This document shows, in pieces, positions 14,574-23,358 of a stretch of 38,006 nucleotides of DNA (position 1 is the stretch's first letter; the number at the start of each line of letters is the position of its first letter). This DNA is from Allobosea sp. ASV33. Lineage in GTDB: Bacteria > Pseudomonadota > Alphaproteobacteria > Rhizobiales > Beijerinckiaceae. The position numbers and the translations under genes were made by a program. The stretch lies in contig NZ_JAELTI010000050.1 in assembly GCF_016428755.1 (NCBI RefSeq), forward strand, positions 1-38,006, given 5' to 3'. The notes below the pieces were generated by a model. It did no database searches, was not told the origin of the DNA, and was given only the letters and a program-made list of their open reading frames with translations.

Positions 14574-16103
14574 ATGCTCGACAAGTCCGCGCCGCCCCGC
14601 ACGCTCAAGCTCAATGCCGCCGACAATGTCGTCGTCGCCGTCGATCCCGTGGATCTCGGCGTCACCGCAGCGGGCGTCGAGGCGCTGAAACGCATTCCGC
14701 GCGGGCACAAGATGGCGATCGTGCCGATCGCCAAGGACCAGCCGATCCGCAAATTCGGCCAGATCATCGGTTTCGCGACCGACGACATCGTGCCGGGCGA
14801 CTGGGTGCACGAGCATAATACCGGCTTCCATGCCTTCGACCGCGATTATGCCTTCGCACAGGAGGCCAAGCCCGAATTCGTGCTGCCGGTCGAGCAGCAG
14901 GCGACCTTCGAGGGCTTCCGCCGCGCCAATGGCAAGGCCGGCACGCGCAATTATGTCGGCATCCTGACCTCGGTGAACTGCTCGGCTTCGGCCGCGCGCT
15001 TCATGGCCGAGGAGGTGAAGCGCTCCGGCCTGCTCGCCGATTATCCCAATGTCGACGGCGTGATCGCGCTGACCCACGGCACCGGCTGCGGCATCGACTA
15101 TAATGGCGAGAGCTTCGAGGTGCTGAAGCGCACGACCTGGGGCTATGCCTGCAACCCCAACATGGCGGCGGTTCTGGTCGTCGGCCTCGGCTGCGAGGGC
15201 TTCCAGATCAGCCGCATGAAGGAAGCTTATGGCGTCACCGAGAGCGACGTCTTCCGCACGCTGACGATCCAGGAGACCGGGGGCACGAAGAAAGCGGTCG
15301 CCGCCGGCATCGAGGCGCTGAAGGTTATGCTGCCGATCGCCAACAAGGCGGTGCGCGAGACGGTGCCGGCTTCCGAACTGATGCTGGCGCTGCAATGCGG
15401 CGGCTCGGACGGCTATTCCGGCATCACCGCCAATCCGGCGCTTGGCGCAGCCGTCGACATCCTCGTCGAGCATGGCGGCACGGCGATCCTCTCCGAGACG
15501 CCGGAGATCTACGGTGCCGAGCATCTGCTGACGCGACGCGCCGCCACCCGCGAAGTCGGCGAGAAGCTCGTCGGCATCATCAAGTGGTGGGAGGACTATA
15601 CCGCCCGCGCACGGATGGACATGAACAACAATCCCTCGCCGGGGAACAAGGCGGGGGGCTTGACCACCATCCTGGAGAAGTCGCTGGGCGCGGCGGCCAA
15701 GGGCGGCACCAAGACGCTCTCGGCGGTCTATCACTATGCCGAGCCGGTGAAGGCGAAGGGCTTCGTCTACATGGACACGCCCGGTTACGATCCGGTCGCG
15801 GCGACGGGGCAGGTGGCCGGCGGCGCCAACATCCTCGCCTTCACCACGGGGCGCGGCTCGGCCTATGGCTGCAAGCCGACGCCCTCGGTGAAGCTCGCGA
15901 CCAATACGCCGATCTACGAGCGGATGATCGACGACATGGACATCAATTGCGGCGACGTGCTCGACGGCGTCTCGCTGGAACAGAAGGGCCGCGAGATCTT
16001 CGAGAAGCTGCTCAAGGTCGCTTCGGGCGAGCGGACGAAGTCCGAAGAGCTCGGCTATGGCGACGCCGAATACGTGCCCTGGCAGATCGGCGCGACGATG
16101 TGA
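14574..16103 (+). CDS. UxaA-family sugar-acid dehydratase (altronate/galactarate dehydratase-like)
   Basis: 509 residues. The N-terminal SAF domain (about 10-85: NVVVAVDPVDLG, GHKMAIVPIAKDQPIRKFGQIIG) is followed by the UxaA/GarD catalytic part with GKAGTRNYVGILTSVNCSA, THGTGCGID, GLGCEGFQI, LQCGGSDGYSGITANPALG and GRGSAYGCKPTPSVKLATN. The conserved Cys and His are those that bind Fe/Mn in the family. It dehydrates an aldonic or aldaric acid to a 2-keto-3-deoxy acid. The substrate is uncertain: altronate (uxaA) or galactarate (garD). No other uronate gene is near. The preceding 293 bp (14281-14573) show no gene; GGAG is 15 bases before the ATG. Confidence 0.85.
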   Translation: MLDKSAPPRTLKLNAADNVVVAVDPVDLGVTAAGVEALKRIPRGHKMAIVPIAKDQPIRKFGQIIGFATDDIVPGDWVHEHNTGFHAFDRDYAFAQEAKPEFVLPVEQQATFEGFRRANGKAGTRNYVGILTSVNCSASAARFMAEEVKRSGLLADYPNVDGVIALTHGTGCGIDYNGESFEVLKRTTWGYACNPNMAAVLVVGLGCEGFQISRMKEAYGVTESDVFRTLTIQETGGTKKAVAAGIEALKVMLPIANKAVRETVPASELMLALQCGGSDGYSGITANPALGAAVDILVEHGGTAILSETPEIYGAEHLLTRRAATREVGEKLVGIIKWWEDYTARARMDMNNNPSPGNKAGGLTTILEKSLGAAAKGGTKTLSAVYHYAEPVKAKGFVYMDTPGYDPVAATGQVAGGANILAFTTGRGSAYGCKPTPSVKLATNTPIYERMIDDMDINCGDVLDGVSLEQKGREIFEKLLKVASGERTKSEELGYGDAEYVPWQIGATM

Positions 16104-16198
16104 TTTTTTGCGGTGCCGGTTGAACCCGGCGTGTGACTGAAGCGACCAAGGATGGCTCCGGCGCTGCCGGGGCCATTCCTGTATCGGTTCGGATCTCC

Positions 16199-16591
16199 AT
16201 GAAGACCTTCTTCCTCGTCACCGTCCCGCGCGTGCTGCTCGGGGTGATCTTTCTCATCAGCGCCGTCGACGGCTTCTGGTGGCTCGCCACCGGCGTGAAC
16301 CTGATCCATCCGCCAACAAGCCCGCGCGGCGTCGTGTTCGAGACGGCGCTGCAGGATTCGGGCTTCCTCTGGCCCTTCATCAAGGCGGTCAACTTGACCG
16401 GGGCGCTGAGCCTGATCTCGAACGTCGCGCCGGCCTTCGGCCTCGCGCTGATCGCCCCCGTGATGGCGGTGATCGTGCTCTTTCACGCCACGATCAACCC
16501 GCAGGGCCTGCCGGTCGCGGTCATCCTCGTCGTGCTGGGCTCGATGCTGGTCTGGGCCTATCGCGACCGTTACGCGGCGCTGTTCCGCTGA
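16199..16591 (+). CDS. Small DoxX-like integral membrane protein
   Basis: 130 residues with four hydrophobic stretches: LVTVPRVLLGVIFLISAVDGFWW, FLWPFIKAVNLTGALSLI, AFGLALIAPVMAVIVLFH and LPVAVILVVLGSMLVWAY. The layout, including the IHPPTSPRGVVFE loop, resembles the DoxX superfamily. Function is unknown. The ATG at 16199 (GGATCTCC just upstream) begins the first membrane helix; earlier in-frame codons precede it without a plausible domain. It lies 95 bp after the UxaA-type gene on the same strand and may share its transcript. A palindromic element begins 20 bp after the stop. Confidence 0.65.
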   Translation: MKTFFLVTVPRVLLGVIFLISAVDGFWWLATGVNLIHPPTSPRGVVFETALQDSGFLWPFIKAVNLTGALSLISNVAPAFGLALIAPVMAVIVLFHATINPQGLPVAVILVVLGSMLVWAYRDRYAALFR

Positions 16592-16611
16592 CAATCATCA
16601 ATGCGTCCTCG

Positions 16612-16704
16612 CGTCATGGTCGGGCTTGTCCCGACCATCCACGTCTTCCCTCAGCGCGGGCGGTGTTCAAGACGTGGATGCTCGCCACAAGGGCGAGCAT
16701 GACG
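16612..16704. repeat. REP-like palindromic element, type B (copy 1)
   Basis: Ends CGTCAT/ATGACG. Inner palindromes are GGTCGGG-CTTGT-CCCGACC, ATCCACGTCTT with AAGACGTGGAT, and GCTCGCC-ACAA-GGGCGAGC. It matches the element at 34275-34367 in order and in most bases. It lies between the convergent DoxX-like and aminotransferase genes. Confidence 0.85.
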
Positions 16705-16721
16705 GTGAGGCCAGCCGCTGG

Positions 16722-17906
16722 TCAGAGCGAAAAACCGGTCAGCCGCTCGCGCAGCCCTTCGATCCTGTCCGCCGCGACATTGGCGATCGCGATGCGCAGG
16801 TGGTTCTCCTGTCCGGGGCCGAAATAGGGGCCGGGCAGGGCAAGCACGCCGCAATCCTCGACGAGGCGGCGTGCCACCTCCGCCGCCTTCACGCCTGCGA
16901 ACGGGTGGGCGACATAGGCGAAATAGGCGCCGGCCGAGAGCACGCGCCAGCCGTTGAGCGGCGCCATCGCCTGGCGGAAGAGATCGGCGCGGGCGTTGAT
17001 CTCGGCGCGGTTGCGCTCGCGCCAGTCGCGGATGCCGTCGATGCCCCAGGTCACCGCCGCCTGCCCGGCCCGGACCGGGCTGATCTGCACGCAGTCGAGC
17101 ACCTTGCCGATCTGGGCGAGCGCCGGCTCGCCGGCCGTGATCGCGCCGAGGCGCCAGCCCGGAATCGCATAGGCCTTCGAGAAGCTGTAGAGGTCGATCA
17201 CCGAATCCTGCCAGCTCGTTGTGGCAAAGACTTCATGCGGTCTGGCAACATCTGCGGGCAGGAAATCCCGATAGGTCTCGTCCAGCACCAGCCAGATGCC
17301 GCGCCTGGCGCAGAGCGCAGCGAAGGCGGCGATGGTCTGCGGCGGATAGACCGCGCCGGTCGGGTTGTTGGGCGTGACGAGGACGATGGCGCGGGTGCGG
17401 TCGTCGATCAGCGCCTCGGCCGTCGCGACATCCGGCACGAAGCCGGCCTCCGGCGCGCAGGGCAGCGGCCGGGCTTCGACGCCGAGCATGGTCAGCGTCA
17501 TCTCGTGGTTGAAGTACCAGGGCGTCGGCAGCAGCACGTTGTCGCCGGCGCGCGCCAGCGCCATCATCGTCACGACATAGGCCTGGTTGCAGCCGGAGGT
17601 GATCGCGACCTCGGCCGGCTTGAAGGCCGTACTGTAGATGCGGGAGATCTCGGCGGCATAGGCCTCGCGCAGGGCCGCGTCGCCGGTGATGCCGCCATAG
17701 CGCGTGCTGCCGGGCTCGGCCGCGGCGGCGGCGAGCTTATCGAGCAGGGCCGCCGGGGGCGGGGCGCCGGGTACCGCCTGCGACAGGTCGATCAGCGGGC
17801 CGCGGGCGCCGCCATAGGCGCGGGCCCAGCCCTGCGCCTCCGGGATCGGCGGCGTGCCGGTATCGATGAGATCGGGATTCAGGGGGGCGCTGGCGGTCGT
17901 CGGCAT
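16722..17906 (-). CDS. Class I/II pyridoxal-phosphate aminotransferase
   Basis: 394 residues of fold-type I aminotransferase. Visible are the substrate-loop region SRYGG-like STRYGGITGDAALREA, ITSGCNQA, PTPWYFNH, the NNPTG motif (180-184), Asp209 in LVLDETYRDF (pairs with the pyridine N), and the Schiff-base Lys244 in SFSKAYAIPGWRLG. The C-terminal domain ends with HLRIAIAN (substrate carboxylate Arg). Amino acid specificity cannot be told; it resembles the aspartate/aromatic branch. The start is the ATG at 17906; the frame is open upstream but overlaps the divergent sirtuin gene. Confidence 0.85.
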   Translation of the reverse strand: MPTTASAPLNPDLIDTGTPPIPEAQGWARAYGGARGPLIDLSQAVPGAPPPAALLDKLAAAAAEPGSTRYGGITGDAALREAYAAEISRIYSTAFKPAEVAITSGCNQAYVVTMMALARAGDNVLLPTPWYFNHEMTLTMLGVEARPLPCAPEAGFVPDVATAEALIDDRTRAIVLVTPNNPTGAVYPPQTIAAFAALCARRGIWLVLDETYRDFLPADVARPHEVFATTSWQDSVIDLYSFSKAYAIPGWRLGAITAGEPALAQIGKVLDCVQISPVRAGQAAVTWGIDGIRDWRERNRAEINARADLFRQAMAPLNGWRVLSAGAYFAYVAHPFAGVKAAEVARRLVEDCGVLALPGPYFGPGQENHLRIAIANVAADRIEGLRERLTGFSL

Positions 17907-18012
17907 GATCCAACTGATTTGCGGCGTGCGGAGGTTTGCGTCAATCGCCTTGGAAGCGCAGCAAACCCGCGCCATATCTGGAGGACTTCCAATCCAGCGA
18001 TGGGACGGGCGC

Positions 18013-18768
18013 ATGCAGGACGAGACCGAGGACGCCATCGCGGCGCTGCAGGAACTGCTCGACCGGGCGGACGGCGTCGTCAGTTTCACCGGCGCCGGCA
18101 TCTCGACGGAATCGGGCGTGCCGGATTTCCGTACGCCCGGCTCGCCCTGGATGGTCAACAAGCCGATCCCCTACGACGCCTTCATCCAGAGCCGCGAGGT
18201 TCGCATCGAGGCCTGGCGCCGCAAATTCACGATGGACGACCATTATCGCGGCGCGGCGCCCAATAGCGGCCACCGGGCGCTCGCACGGCTGGTGGCGGAG
18301 GGGCGCTCGCCCGCCATCGTCACGCAGAATATCGACGGGTTGCACCAGGCTTCCGGCGTGCCCGCGGACAAGGTGATCGAGCTGCATGGCAACGGCACCT
18401 ATGCGACGTGCCTGACCTGCGGCTGGCGGCATGAACTGGCGGCGATCCGGCCCGTCTTCGAGGCGACCGGCGAGCCGCCAGCGTGCATGATCTGCGCCGG
18501 CCCGGTGAAATCCGCGACGATCTCCTTCGGACAGGCGATGCCGCAGGAGGCGATGAAGCGGGCGCAGATGCTGGCGCTGGAGTGTGACCTCTTCCTCGTC
18601 GTCGGCTCGTCGCTCATGGTCTATCCGGCGGCGACGCTGCCGGTGATCGCAAAACGGCAGGGCGCGAAGCTCGTGATCCTCAACCGCGAGCCGACGGAAC
18701 TCGACGCGATCGCCGATCTCGTCATCCGCGCCGAGAGCGGGGCGGTGCTCGGCGCCTTGCCGGGTTAG
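18013..18768 (+). CDS. cobB: NAD-dependent protein deacylase, Sir2 family
   Basis: 251 residues. NAD-binding motif GAGISTESGVPDFR (27-40), TQNIDGLH (104-111), catalytic His125 in ELHGN, and the zinc ribbon Cys133/Cys136 and Cys158/Cys161 (CLTC, CMIC) are all present, followed by FGQAMP and VVGSSLMVYPA. It removes acyl groups from lysines of cytoplasmic enzymes, consuming NAD. It is named cobB by family; orthology is not proven. The start is the ATG at 18013, just before the conserved fold. Its TAG overlaps the stop of the convergent LysE gene by three bases (18766-18768 and 18765-18767). Confidence 0.88.
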   Translation: MQDETEDAIAALQELLDRADGVVSFTGAGISTESGVPDFRTPGSPWMVNKPIPYDAFIQSREVRIEAWRRKFTMDDHYRGAAPNSGHRALARLVAEGRSPAIVTQNIDGLHQASGVPADKVIELHGNGTYATCLTCGWRHELAAIRPVFEATGEPPACMICAGPVKSATISFGQAMPQEAMKRAQMLALECDLFLVVGSSLMVYPAATLPVIAKRQGAKLVILNREPTELDAIADLVIRAESGAVLGALPG

Positions 18769-19394
18769 TCGCGCGAGGCGAGCGCGAGCCTGATCGCCAG
18801 GCCGCCGAACACCGCGCCCATCAGCCTTTGCGGGAGGCGCACCAGGGCCGGCCGGCTGGCCAGAGCCTGGCCGATGTCGCTTGCCGCCAGGATGACAATG
18901 CCGTTCGTCAGGAAGCCCATGACGTTCAGGATGGTCGCGAGCACGATGACCTGAAGCGCGATCGAGCCGAGTTCCGGCTTCAGGAACTGCGGCAGCAGCG
19001 CCAGCATGAACAGAGCCATCTTCGGATTCAGCAGGTTGGTCCAGAGGCCTTGCAGGAAGATGCGCCGCAGCGGGACGGCAGGCACCCGGCCAGGCGCGAA
19101 GAGCGGCGTCTGCGAGCGCAGCGTCGTCCAGGCGAGATAGGCGAGATAGGCTGCGCCCAGCCAGCGCAGCACGTCATAGGCCGTCGGCACGAGGATGAAG
19201 AGCTGGGACAGCCCGAAGGCCGCGGCGAAGGCCTGCAGGTAGCTGCCGACCGCGATGCCGGCATAGGTGAGGAGGCCCGCCATCCGCCCCTGGCTGAGGC
19301 TGCGCGAGGCGATCAAAAGCATGTCCGGGCCGGGCGTGGCCGTGAGGACCGCCGCCGCGGCGGTGAAGAGCGCGAGCGTGGGCAGGTCGAGCAT
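18765..19394 (-). CDS. LysE family amino acid exporter
   Basis: 209 residues, about six hydrophobic helices. The N-terminal ATPGPDMLLIASRSLSQG is the LysE/RhtB signature, and GAAYLAYLAWTTLRS and WTNLLNPKMALFMLALLPQF are the other conserved family segments. Such inner-membrane carriers export amino acids or homoserine-type compounds; the substrate is unknown. The ATG at 19394 is used. It is convergent with the sirtuin gene, and the stop codons overlap, leaving no room for a terminator, so read-through antisense transcripts are possible. Confidence 0.85.
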   Translation of the reverse strand: MLDLPTLALFTAAAAVLTATPGPDMLLIASRSLSQGRMAGLLTYAGIAVGSYLQAFAAAFGLSQLFILVPTAYDVLRWLGAAYLAYLAWTTLRSQTPLFAPGRVPAVPLRRIFLQGLWTNLLNPKMALFMLALLPQFLKPELGSIALQVIVLATILNVMGFLTNGIVILAASDIGQALASRPALVRLPQRLMGAVFGGLAIRLALASRD

Positions 19395-19593
19395 GGCGAA
19401 TCCCTGTCAGGAGAAGTTCAGGCAGCATGCCATGGCCCGTGCGCCGGCCCCAGCGCTTCCGCCGAGAGGGTGGCCTGCTCGGAGATCAGCCCGCCAGATG
19501 ATGTGGACGAATTTTTGGGGGCTGTATCCTGAATCGGCAGCAATGGTATCGTAACTGCGCGAATCAAGCGTTGCGCGTGGGGGTCAGCGGCAC

Positions 19594-20211
19594 ATGTCCG
19601 ACGAATTCGGTGAGAGCGGGCGGCCACCGATGGGTCCCATCCAGTCACTCAATCGCGTCATGCGGCTCGATGGTCCGGGCAGCCAGGCGACGGAGGTGCC
19701 GGTCGAGGTGACCGGCTACGTCAAGTGGTTCGATGTCTCCAAGGGCTACGGCTTCGTCGTGCCGGAGGCGGGCGGCGCGGATGTCCTGCTCCATGTCACG
19801 ATCCTGAAGCGCGATGGATTCAACACGATAGCCGAAGGGGCTCGCATCGTGCTTGAAGCCGTCGAGAAGCCCCGGGGCCGCCAGGCCGTGCGTGTGCTCT
19901 CGATCGACACCACCTCCGGCCGCCATCCTTCCGAGATGCCGATGGCGCGCACCAATGTCGCGGTCTCGCCGACGAGCGGGCTCGAGCGCATGGTGGTGAA
20001 ATGGTTCAACCGCCTGCGCGGCTTCGGCTTCGTCTCGAAGGGCGAGGGTGCGCCCGACATCTTCGTGCATATGGAGACGCTGCGTCGTTACGGCCTCGTC
20101 GAGCTGGTGCCGGGACAGACGGTGCTCGTCCGCTACGGACCGGGACCGAAGGGCCTCATGGCCGCCGAGATCCATCTGGAGCAGAACGGCGCCGCCACGG
20201 TCGCGCACTGA
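19594..20211 (+). CDS. Double cold-shock-domain protein
   Basis: 205 residues with two cold-shock domains, about 40-105 ([18 protein letters not shown]) and 133-196 ([17 protein letters not shown] ... [11 protein letters not shown]), joined by a Ser/Thr/Pro-rich linker. The aromatic RNP-1 residues are present in both. RNP-2 is normal in the second (IFVHM) but reads VLLHV in the first. Such tandem CSD proteins are common in Hyphomicrobiales and bind single-stranded RNA or DNA. The start is the ATG at 19594; Met13 and Met23 are alternatives. The 180-bp gap downstream holds a short palindrome but no gene that I can support. Confidence 0.88.
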   Translation: MSDEFGESGRPPMGPIQSLNRVMRLDGPGSQATEVPVEVTGYVKWFDVSKGYGFVVPEAGGADVLLHVTILKRDGFNTIAEGARIVLEAVEKPRGRQAVRVLSIDTTSGRHPSEMPMARTNVAVSPTSGLERMVVKWFNRLRGFGFVSKGEGAPDIFVHMETLRRYGLVELVPGQTVLVRYGPGPKGLMAAEIHLEQNGAATVAH

Positions 20212-20245
20212 CGAATCTGGGCTCCTGCCGAAGGCGGCTTCGTCT

Positions 20246-20270
20246 CGGAGATTGATCTCCGTCAATTTTG
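20246..20270 (+). terminator. Weak terminator-like palindrome after the cold-shock gene
   Basis: CGGAGA-TTGA-TCTCCG (20246-20261), a 6-bp perfect stem, followed by TCAATTTTG. The stem is short and the T run weak, so this could equally be a protein-binding palindrome. It lies 35 bp after the stop at 20211. Confidence 0.35.
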
Positions 20271-20391
20271 CAACCATGTGCCCGGATTTCGGCACGCGGC
20301 TTTACGCTTCTTCAATACGCTCGCTTATGATTGAGGCTTCTTCGGAGGCCTCGTCATCGTTTTTCTCCTCAGTGATCGTGATGATCGCCGC

Positions 20392-21468
20392 GTGACCCTG
20401 CAAAGGGTTCTCTCGGTCTGGGGGCCGTGCCTGGCTCCAGACCCGTGGGACAGCGGCGCCGTGGTGCGCGAAGCCGATCAGCTTCTCGTCGCCGATCTCG
20501 ATCTATCCGACCGCATGACGATCGATACGGCCCGCGCGGTGCTTGCGCCGCACAGGCAGGCCGGCGCCACCTGCCTGTTCCTCCTGCGCGACATGTCGAG
20601 CCGCAGCCAGGTGCAGGCGAATGCCCTGGGCGCGACCGAGATCCTGCCGGCCGACGCCTCCGTGGCCGAACTGCTCGACAAGGTCGGGGCCATGCTCGCG
20701 CCCTCGGCTCAGCCCGACATCCCGGCGCAACTGCGACACCATTTCGTGGCGGCGTCGGCCGCGCTGTCAGATCTGATCGGCGCGGCCGAGACGGGCGGCA
20801 CCCTGCCGCTGAAGGCAATCGACGACAGCATCGAGGCCCTCAATCGCGCGGCCGATGGGGGCGACCTCAACGCCTGGCTCGACATGGTCTGGCGCCATGA
20901 CGATGCGACCTATCAGCATTGCCTGCTGGTGGCGGGGCTGGCCGCGGCTTTCGCCCAGCGACTCGGCTTCCGCGAGGCCGACCGGAGGTTGATCGTCGAG
21001 GCGGCCGTCCTGCACGACATCGGCAAGGCCCGGATTCCCCTGGACATCCTGCGCAAGCCCGGAAGCCTGTCGCTGGCGGAGCGAGAGGTGATGCGCCGGC
21101 ATCCGGGGATCGGCCATGAGATGCTGGTCGCACAAGGGGGATTCGCGCCGATGGTCCTGACCGCGGTGCTCTCGCATCACGAATATCTCGACGGCTCGGG
21201 CTATCCGCACGGGCTTGGCGGCGGCGACATCCCCGATCCGGTGCGGATCATCACCATCTGCGACGTCTATGCCGCCCTGATCGAGCGGCGCAGCTACAAA
21301 CCCCCGATGCCGCCCGGCGAGGCCTATGCGGCGCTCGTCGCGATGGGCGGGAAGCTGGACCGCGATCTCGTCAGGGTCTTTGGGGAGGTCGTGCTCGATT
21401 CCGAGATCGTGCGTCTCGGCCGTTACGGCAGTCCCGTCCTGAATCGCGCGGCCGGGCATGCGGCCTGA
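20392..21468 (+). CDS. HD-GYP domain protein with degenerate receiver-like N-terminus
   Basis: 358 residues. The C-terminal HD-GYP domain (about 170-335) has His208-Asp209 in VLHDIGKARIP, RHPGIGHEML, His262-His263-Glu264 and the signature DGSGYPHGL (GYP 270-272), then ICDVYAAL. HD-GYP proteins hydrolyse cyclic-di-GMP; motif residues look intact, so activity is plausible. The first 105 residues have an alternating strand/helix pattern (VREADQLLVADLDLSD, GATEILPADASVAELLDKV) like a receiver domain, but I cannot point to a sure phospho-acceptor Asp. The GTG start at 20392 has no clear ribosome binding site, so the N-terminus is uncertain. It is convergent with erpA. Confidence 0.8.
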   Translation: MTLQRVLSVWGPCLAPDPWDSGAVVREADQLLVADLDLSDRMTIDTARAVLAPHRQAGATCLFLLRDMSSRSQVQANALGATEILPADASVAELLDKVGAMLAPSAQPDIPAQLRHHFVAASAALSDLIGAAETGGTLPLKAIDDSIEALNRAADGGDLNAWLDMVWRHDDATYQHCLLVAGLAAAFAQRLGFREADRRLIVEAAVLHDIGKARIPLDILRKPGSLSLAEREVMRRHPGIGHEMLVAQGGFAPMVLTAVLSHHEYLDGSGYPHGLGGGDIPDPVRIITICDVYAALIERRSYKPPMPPGEAYAALVAMGGKLDRDLVRVFGEVVLDSEIVRLGRYGSPVLNRAAGHAA

Positions 21469-21512
21469 CGCCAGCCGATACTTCGGCCTGAAACTGCCTA
21501 TCTGACCGAATC

Positions 21513-21863
21513 CTAGACCGCGAAGGAGGTCCCGCAGCCGCAGGAGCTGGTCGCGTTCGGGTTGGTGATGCGGAAGGACTGGCCGATCAGGTCGTCGACG
21601 AAATCGATCGTGCAGCCTTCGAGCAGGTCGAGCGAGGTCTCGTCGATCAGGACGGTGGCGCCGTCACGCTCGATGACGAGATCGTCCGCTGCCTTCTCCC
21701 GGTCGACGTCGAAGATGTACTGGAAACCGGAGCAGCCGCCGCCGGCGACGCTGACGCGCAGCATCGAGCCCGGCGGCTCCTTCGCCATCACCGAGATGAT
21801 CCGTTTGGCGGCATTCGCGGTTACCGCGATGCCGCGCGGATTGACCGCAAGATCGGTCGACAT
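21513..21863 (-). CDS. erpA: Iron-sulfur cluster insertion protein ErpA (A-type carrier)
   Basis: 116 residues. A-type carrier fold with the three cluster-binding cysteines Cys44 (GGGCSGFQY), Cys108 and Cys110 (SSCGCGTSF) and the FRITNPNA segment before them. It delivers Fe-S clusters to apoproteins. Position next to dgt is common in Hyphomicrobiales and supports ErpA over IscA or SufA. An AAGGAG precedes the ATG at 21863. The 86-bp gap to dgt contains an inverted repeat TTACC-CGGGAA-GGTAA; I could not match it to a known iron box. Confidence 0.88.
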   Translation of the reverse strand: MSTDLAVNPRGIAVTANAAKRIISVMAKEPPGSMLRVSVAGGGCSGFQYIFDVDREKAADDLVIERDGATVLIDETSLDLLEGCTIDFVDDLIGQSFRITNPNATSSCGCGTSFAV

Positions 21864-21949
21864 GGTCAGATGCTCCTTGCACCCTGGTTACCCGGGAAGG
21901 TAATGGCCCGACAGCGGCTCTACAAGCATGGGTCCGCAATGAGGCTGCC

Positions 21950-23191
21950 ATGCCCTATCCACAGAGCACGATGCCGCCGGTCGGGCTGGAGCCCGGAGAG
22001 CGCTGGCGCGCGCCCTATGCCTGCCGCTCGACGACGAGCCGGGGGCGCCTGGTGGCTGAGCCGGCCTCGGCGACGCGCGGCGAATTCCAGCGCGACCGCG
22101 ACCGCATCATCCATTCGACCGCCTTCCGGCGGCTGAAGCACAAGACGCAGGTCTTCGTCTCGCATGAGGGCGACCACTATCGAACCCGCCTGACCCATAC
22201 GATCGAGGTGGCGCAGATCGCCCGTGCCCTGGCGCGCGCGCTCGGCCTCGACGAGGACCTGGCCGAGGCGCTCGCGCTGGCACATGATCTCGGCCACACG
22301 CCCTTCGGCCATACCGGCGAGGATGCGCTGGAAGAGTGCATGGCCGGGTTCGGCGGCTTCGACCACAACGCCCAGACGCTCAGGATCGTGACGCGGCTGG
22401 AGCGGCGCTATGCCGATTTCGACGGGCTCAACCTGAGCTGGGAGACGCTTGAGGGACTGGTCAAGCATAACGGCCCGCTGCTCGACCATGAGGGCAGGCC
22501 GACGGCGCGCTATGCGAAGAGCGGGATCCCCGTCGCGATCGTCGAGTATCAGCAGCGCCAGGACCTCTGGCTCGACAGCTATGCGTCGGCGGAGGCGCAG
22601 GCCGCGGCGCTGGCCGACGACATCGCCTATAACGCCCATGACATCGATGACGGCTTGCGCGCCGGGCTGTTCGGCCATGCCGAGCTCCGGGCCGTGTCGT
22701 TCCTCGCCGAACTGCTCGACGAGATCGAGCGGCTGCATCCCGGGCTGGAGCGGTCGCGCGCCACCAACGAGCTCGTGCGGCGGGTGATCACGCGCTTCGT
22801 CGAGGACGTGATCATGGAATCGCAGCGGCGCCTTGCAGCGCTGGCGCCTGATGATGCGGATGCGATCCGGCGGGCGGACGCGCCGGTCATTGCATTCTCG
22901 GCGGCGATCGAGGCGGCCGATCGCGACATCAAGGGCTTCCTCTACCCCAACATGTACCGCCACCCGCGCATCGCGCCGATCCGCGCCGATGCGGCGCAGG
23001 TGGTACGCGACCTGTTCGCCCGCTTCAGCGCCGATCCGGCGGCGATGCCGGAGGAGTGGGCGGCGGGCTGCGATCCCCTCGACGAACACCGCCGTGCCCG
23101 GCGCATCGCCGACTATATCGCGGGCATGACCGACTGGTACGCGCTCGACGAGCACCGCCGCCTGTTTGACGCCACCCCCTCGCTGCGATAG
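21950..23191 (+). CDS. dgt: Deoxyguanosinetriphosphate triphosphohydrolase-like protein
   Basis: 413 residues, HD superfamily. The metal site is visible as [10 protein letters not shown], His83 in [11 protein letters not shown], and His112-Asp113 in [19 protein letters not shown]. Downstream are [12 protein letters not shown] and [18 protein letters not shown]. It cleaves dNTPs to nucleoside and triphosphate, limiting dNTP pools. The type-2 dGTPase-like length (about 400) fits. The ATG at 21950 has a GAGG 5-9 bases upstream. It is divergent from erpA and followed 35 bp later by a palindromic element, then argS. Confidence 0.9.
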   Translation: MPYPQSTMPPVGLEPGERWRAPYACRSTTSRGRLVAEPASATRGEFQRDRDRIIHSTAFRRLKHKTQVFVSHEGDHYRTRLTHTIEVAQIARALARALGLDEDLAEALALAHDLGHTPFGHTGEDALEECMAGFGGFDHNAQTLRIVTRLERRYADFDGLNLSWETLEGLVKHNGPLLDHEGRPTARYAKSGIPVAIVEYQQRQDLWLDSYASAEAQAAALADDIAYNAHDIDDGLRAGLFGHAELRAVSFLAELLDEIERLHPGLERSRATNELVRRVITRFVEDVIMESQRRLAALAPDDADAIRRADAPVIAFSAAIEAADRDIKGFLYPNMYRHPRIAPIRADAAQVVRDLFARFSADPAAMPEEWAAGCDPLDEHRRARRIADYIAGMTDWYALDEHRRLFDATPSLR

Positions 23192-23226
23192 GGCCGGGCG
23201 GCCGAAAAGAACGATCTGGATTGCGT

Positions 23227-23337
23227 AGCCCTCATCCTGAGGAGCCGCGAAGCGGCGTCTCGAAGGATGCTCCGGTTTTCAGAGCCTTCTGGAGCATCCT
23301 TCGAGACGCGCCTGCGGCGCTCCTCAGGATGAGGGCT
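23227..23337. repeat. REP-like palindromic element, type C, with perfect outer and inner arms
   Basis: Outer arms 23227-23245 and 23319-23337 are exact 19-bp reverse complements (AGCCCTCATCCTGAGGAGC). Inner arms GTCTCGAAGGATGCTCC and GGAGCATCCTTCGAGAC are also exact. It can fold as a long stem with side loops. It lies between dgt and argS and, being open in the argS frame, could cause a false N-terminal extension of argS by 46 codons. Confidence 0.9.
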
Positions 23338-23358
23338 GATGAACCGATACAGCCGAAG

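Noticed and set aside
14343..15734. Minus-strand open frame opposite the UxaA-type gene
   Set aside because: It is a shadow of a strongly conserved dehydratase; no protein-like motifs.
17854..18012. Upstream in-frame extension of the sirtuin
   Set aside because: The additional residues overlap the divergent aminotransferase start and do not resemble the family; ATG 18013 begins the conserved fold.
21885..21905. TTACC/GGTAA inverted repeat before erpA as an iron-regulator box
   Set aside because: I could not match it to IscR, Irr or RirA site patterns that I know; it may be chance.
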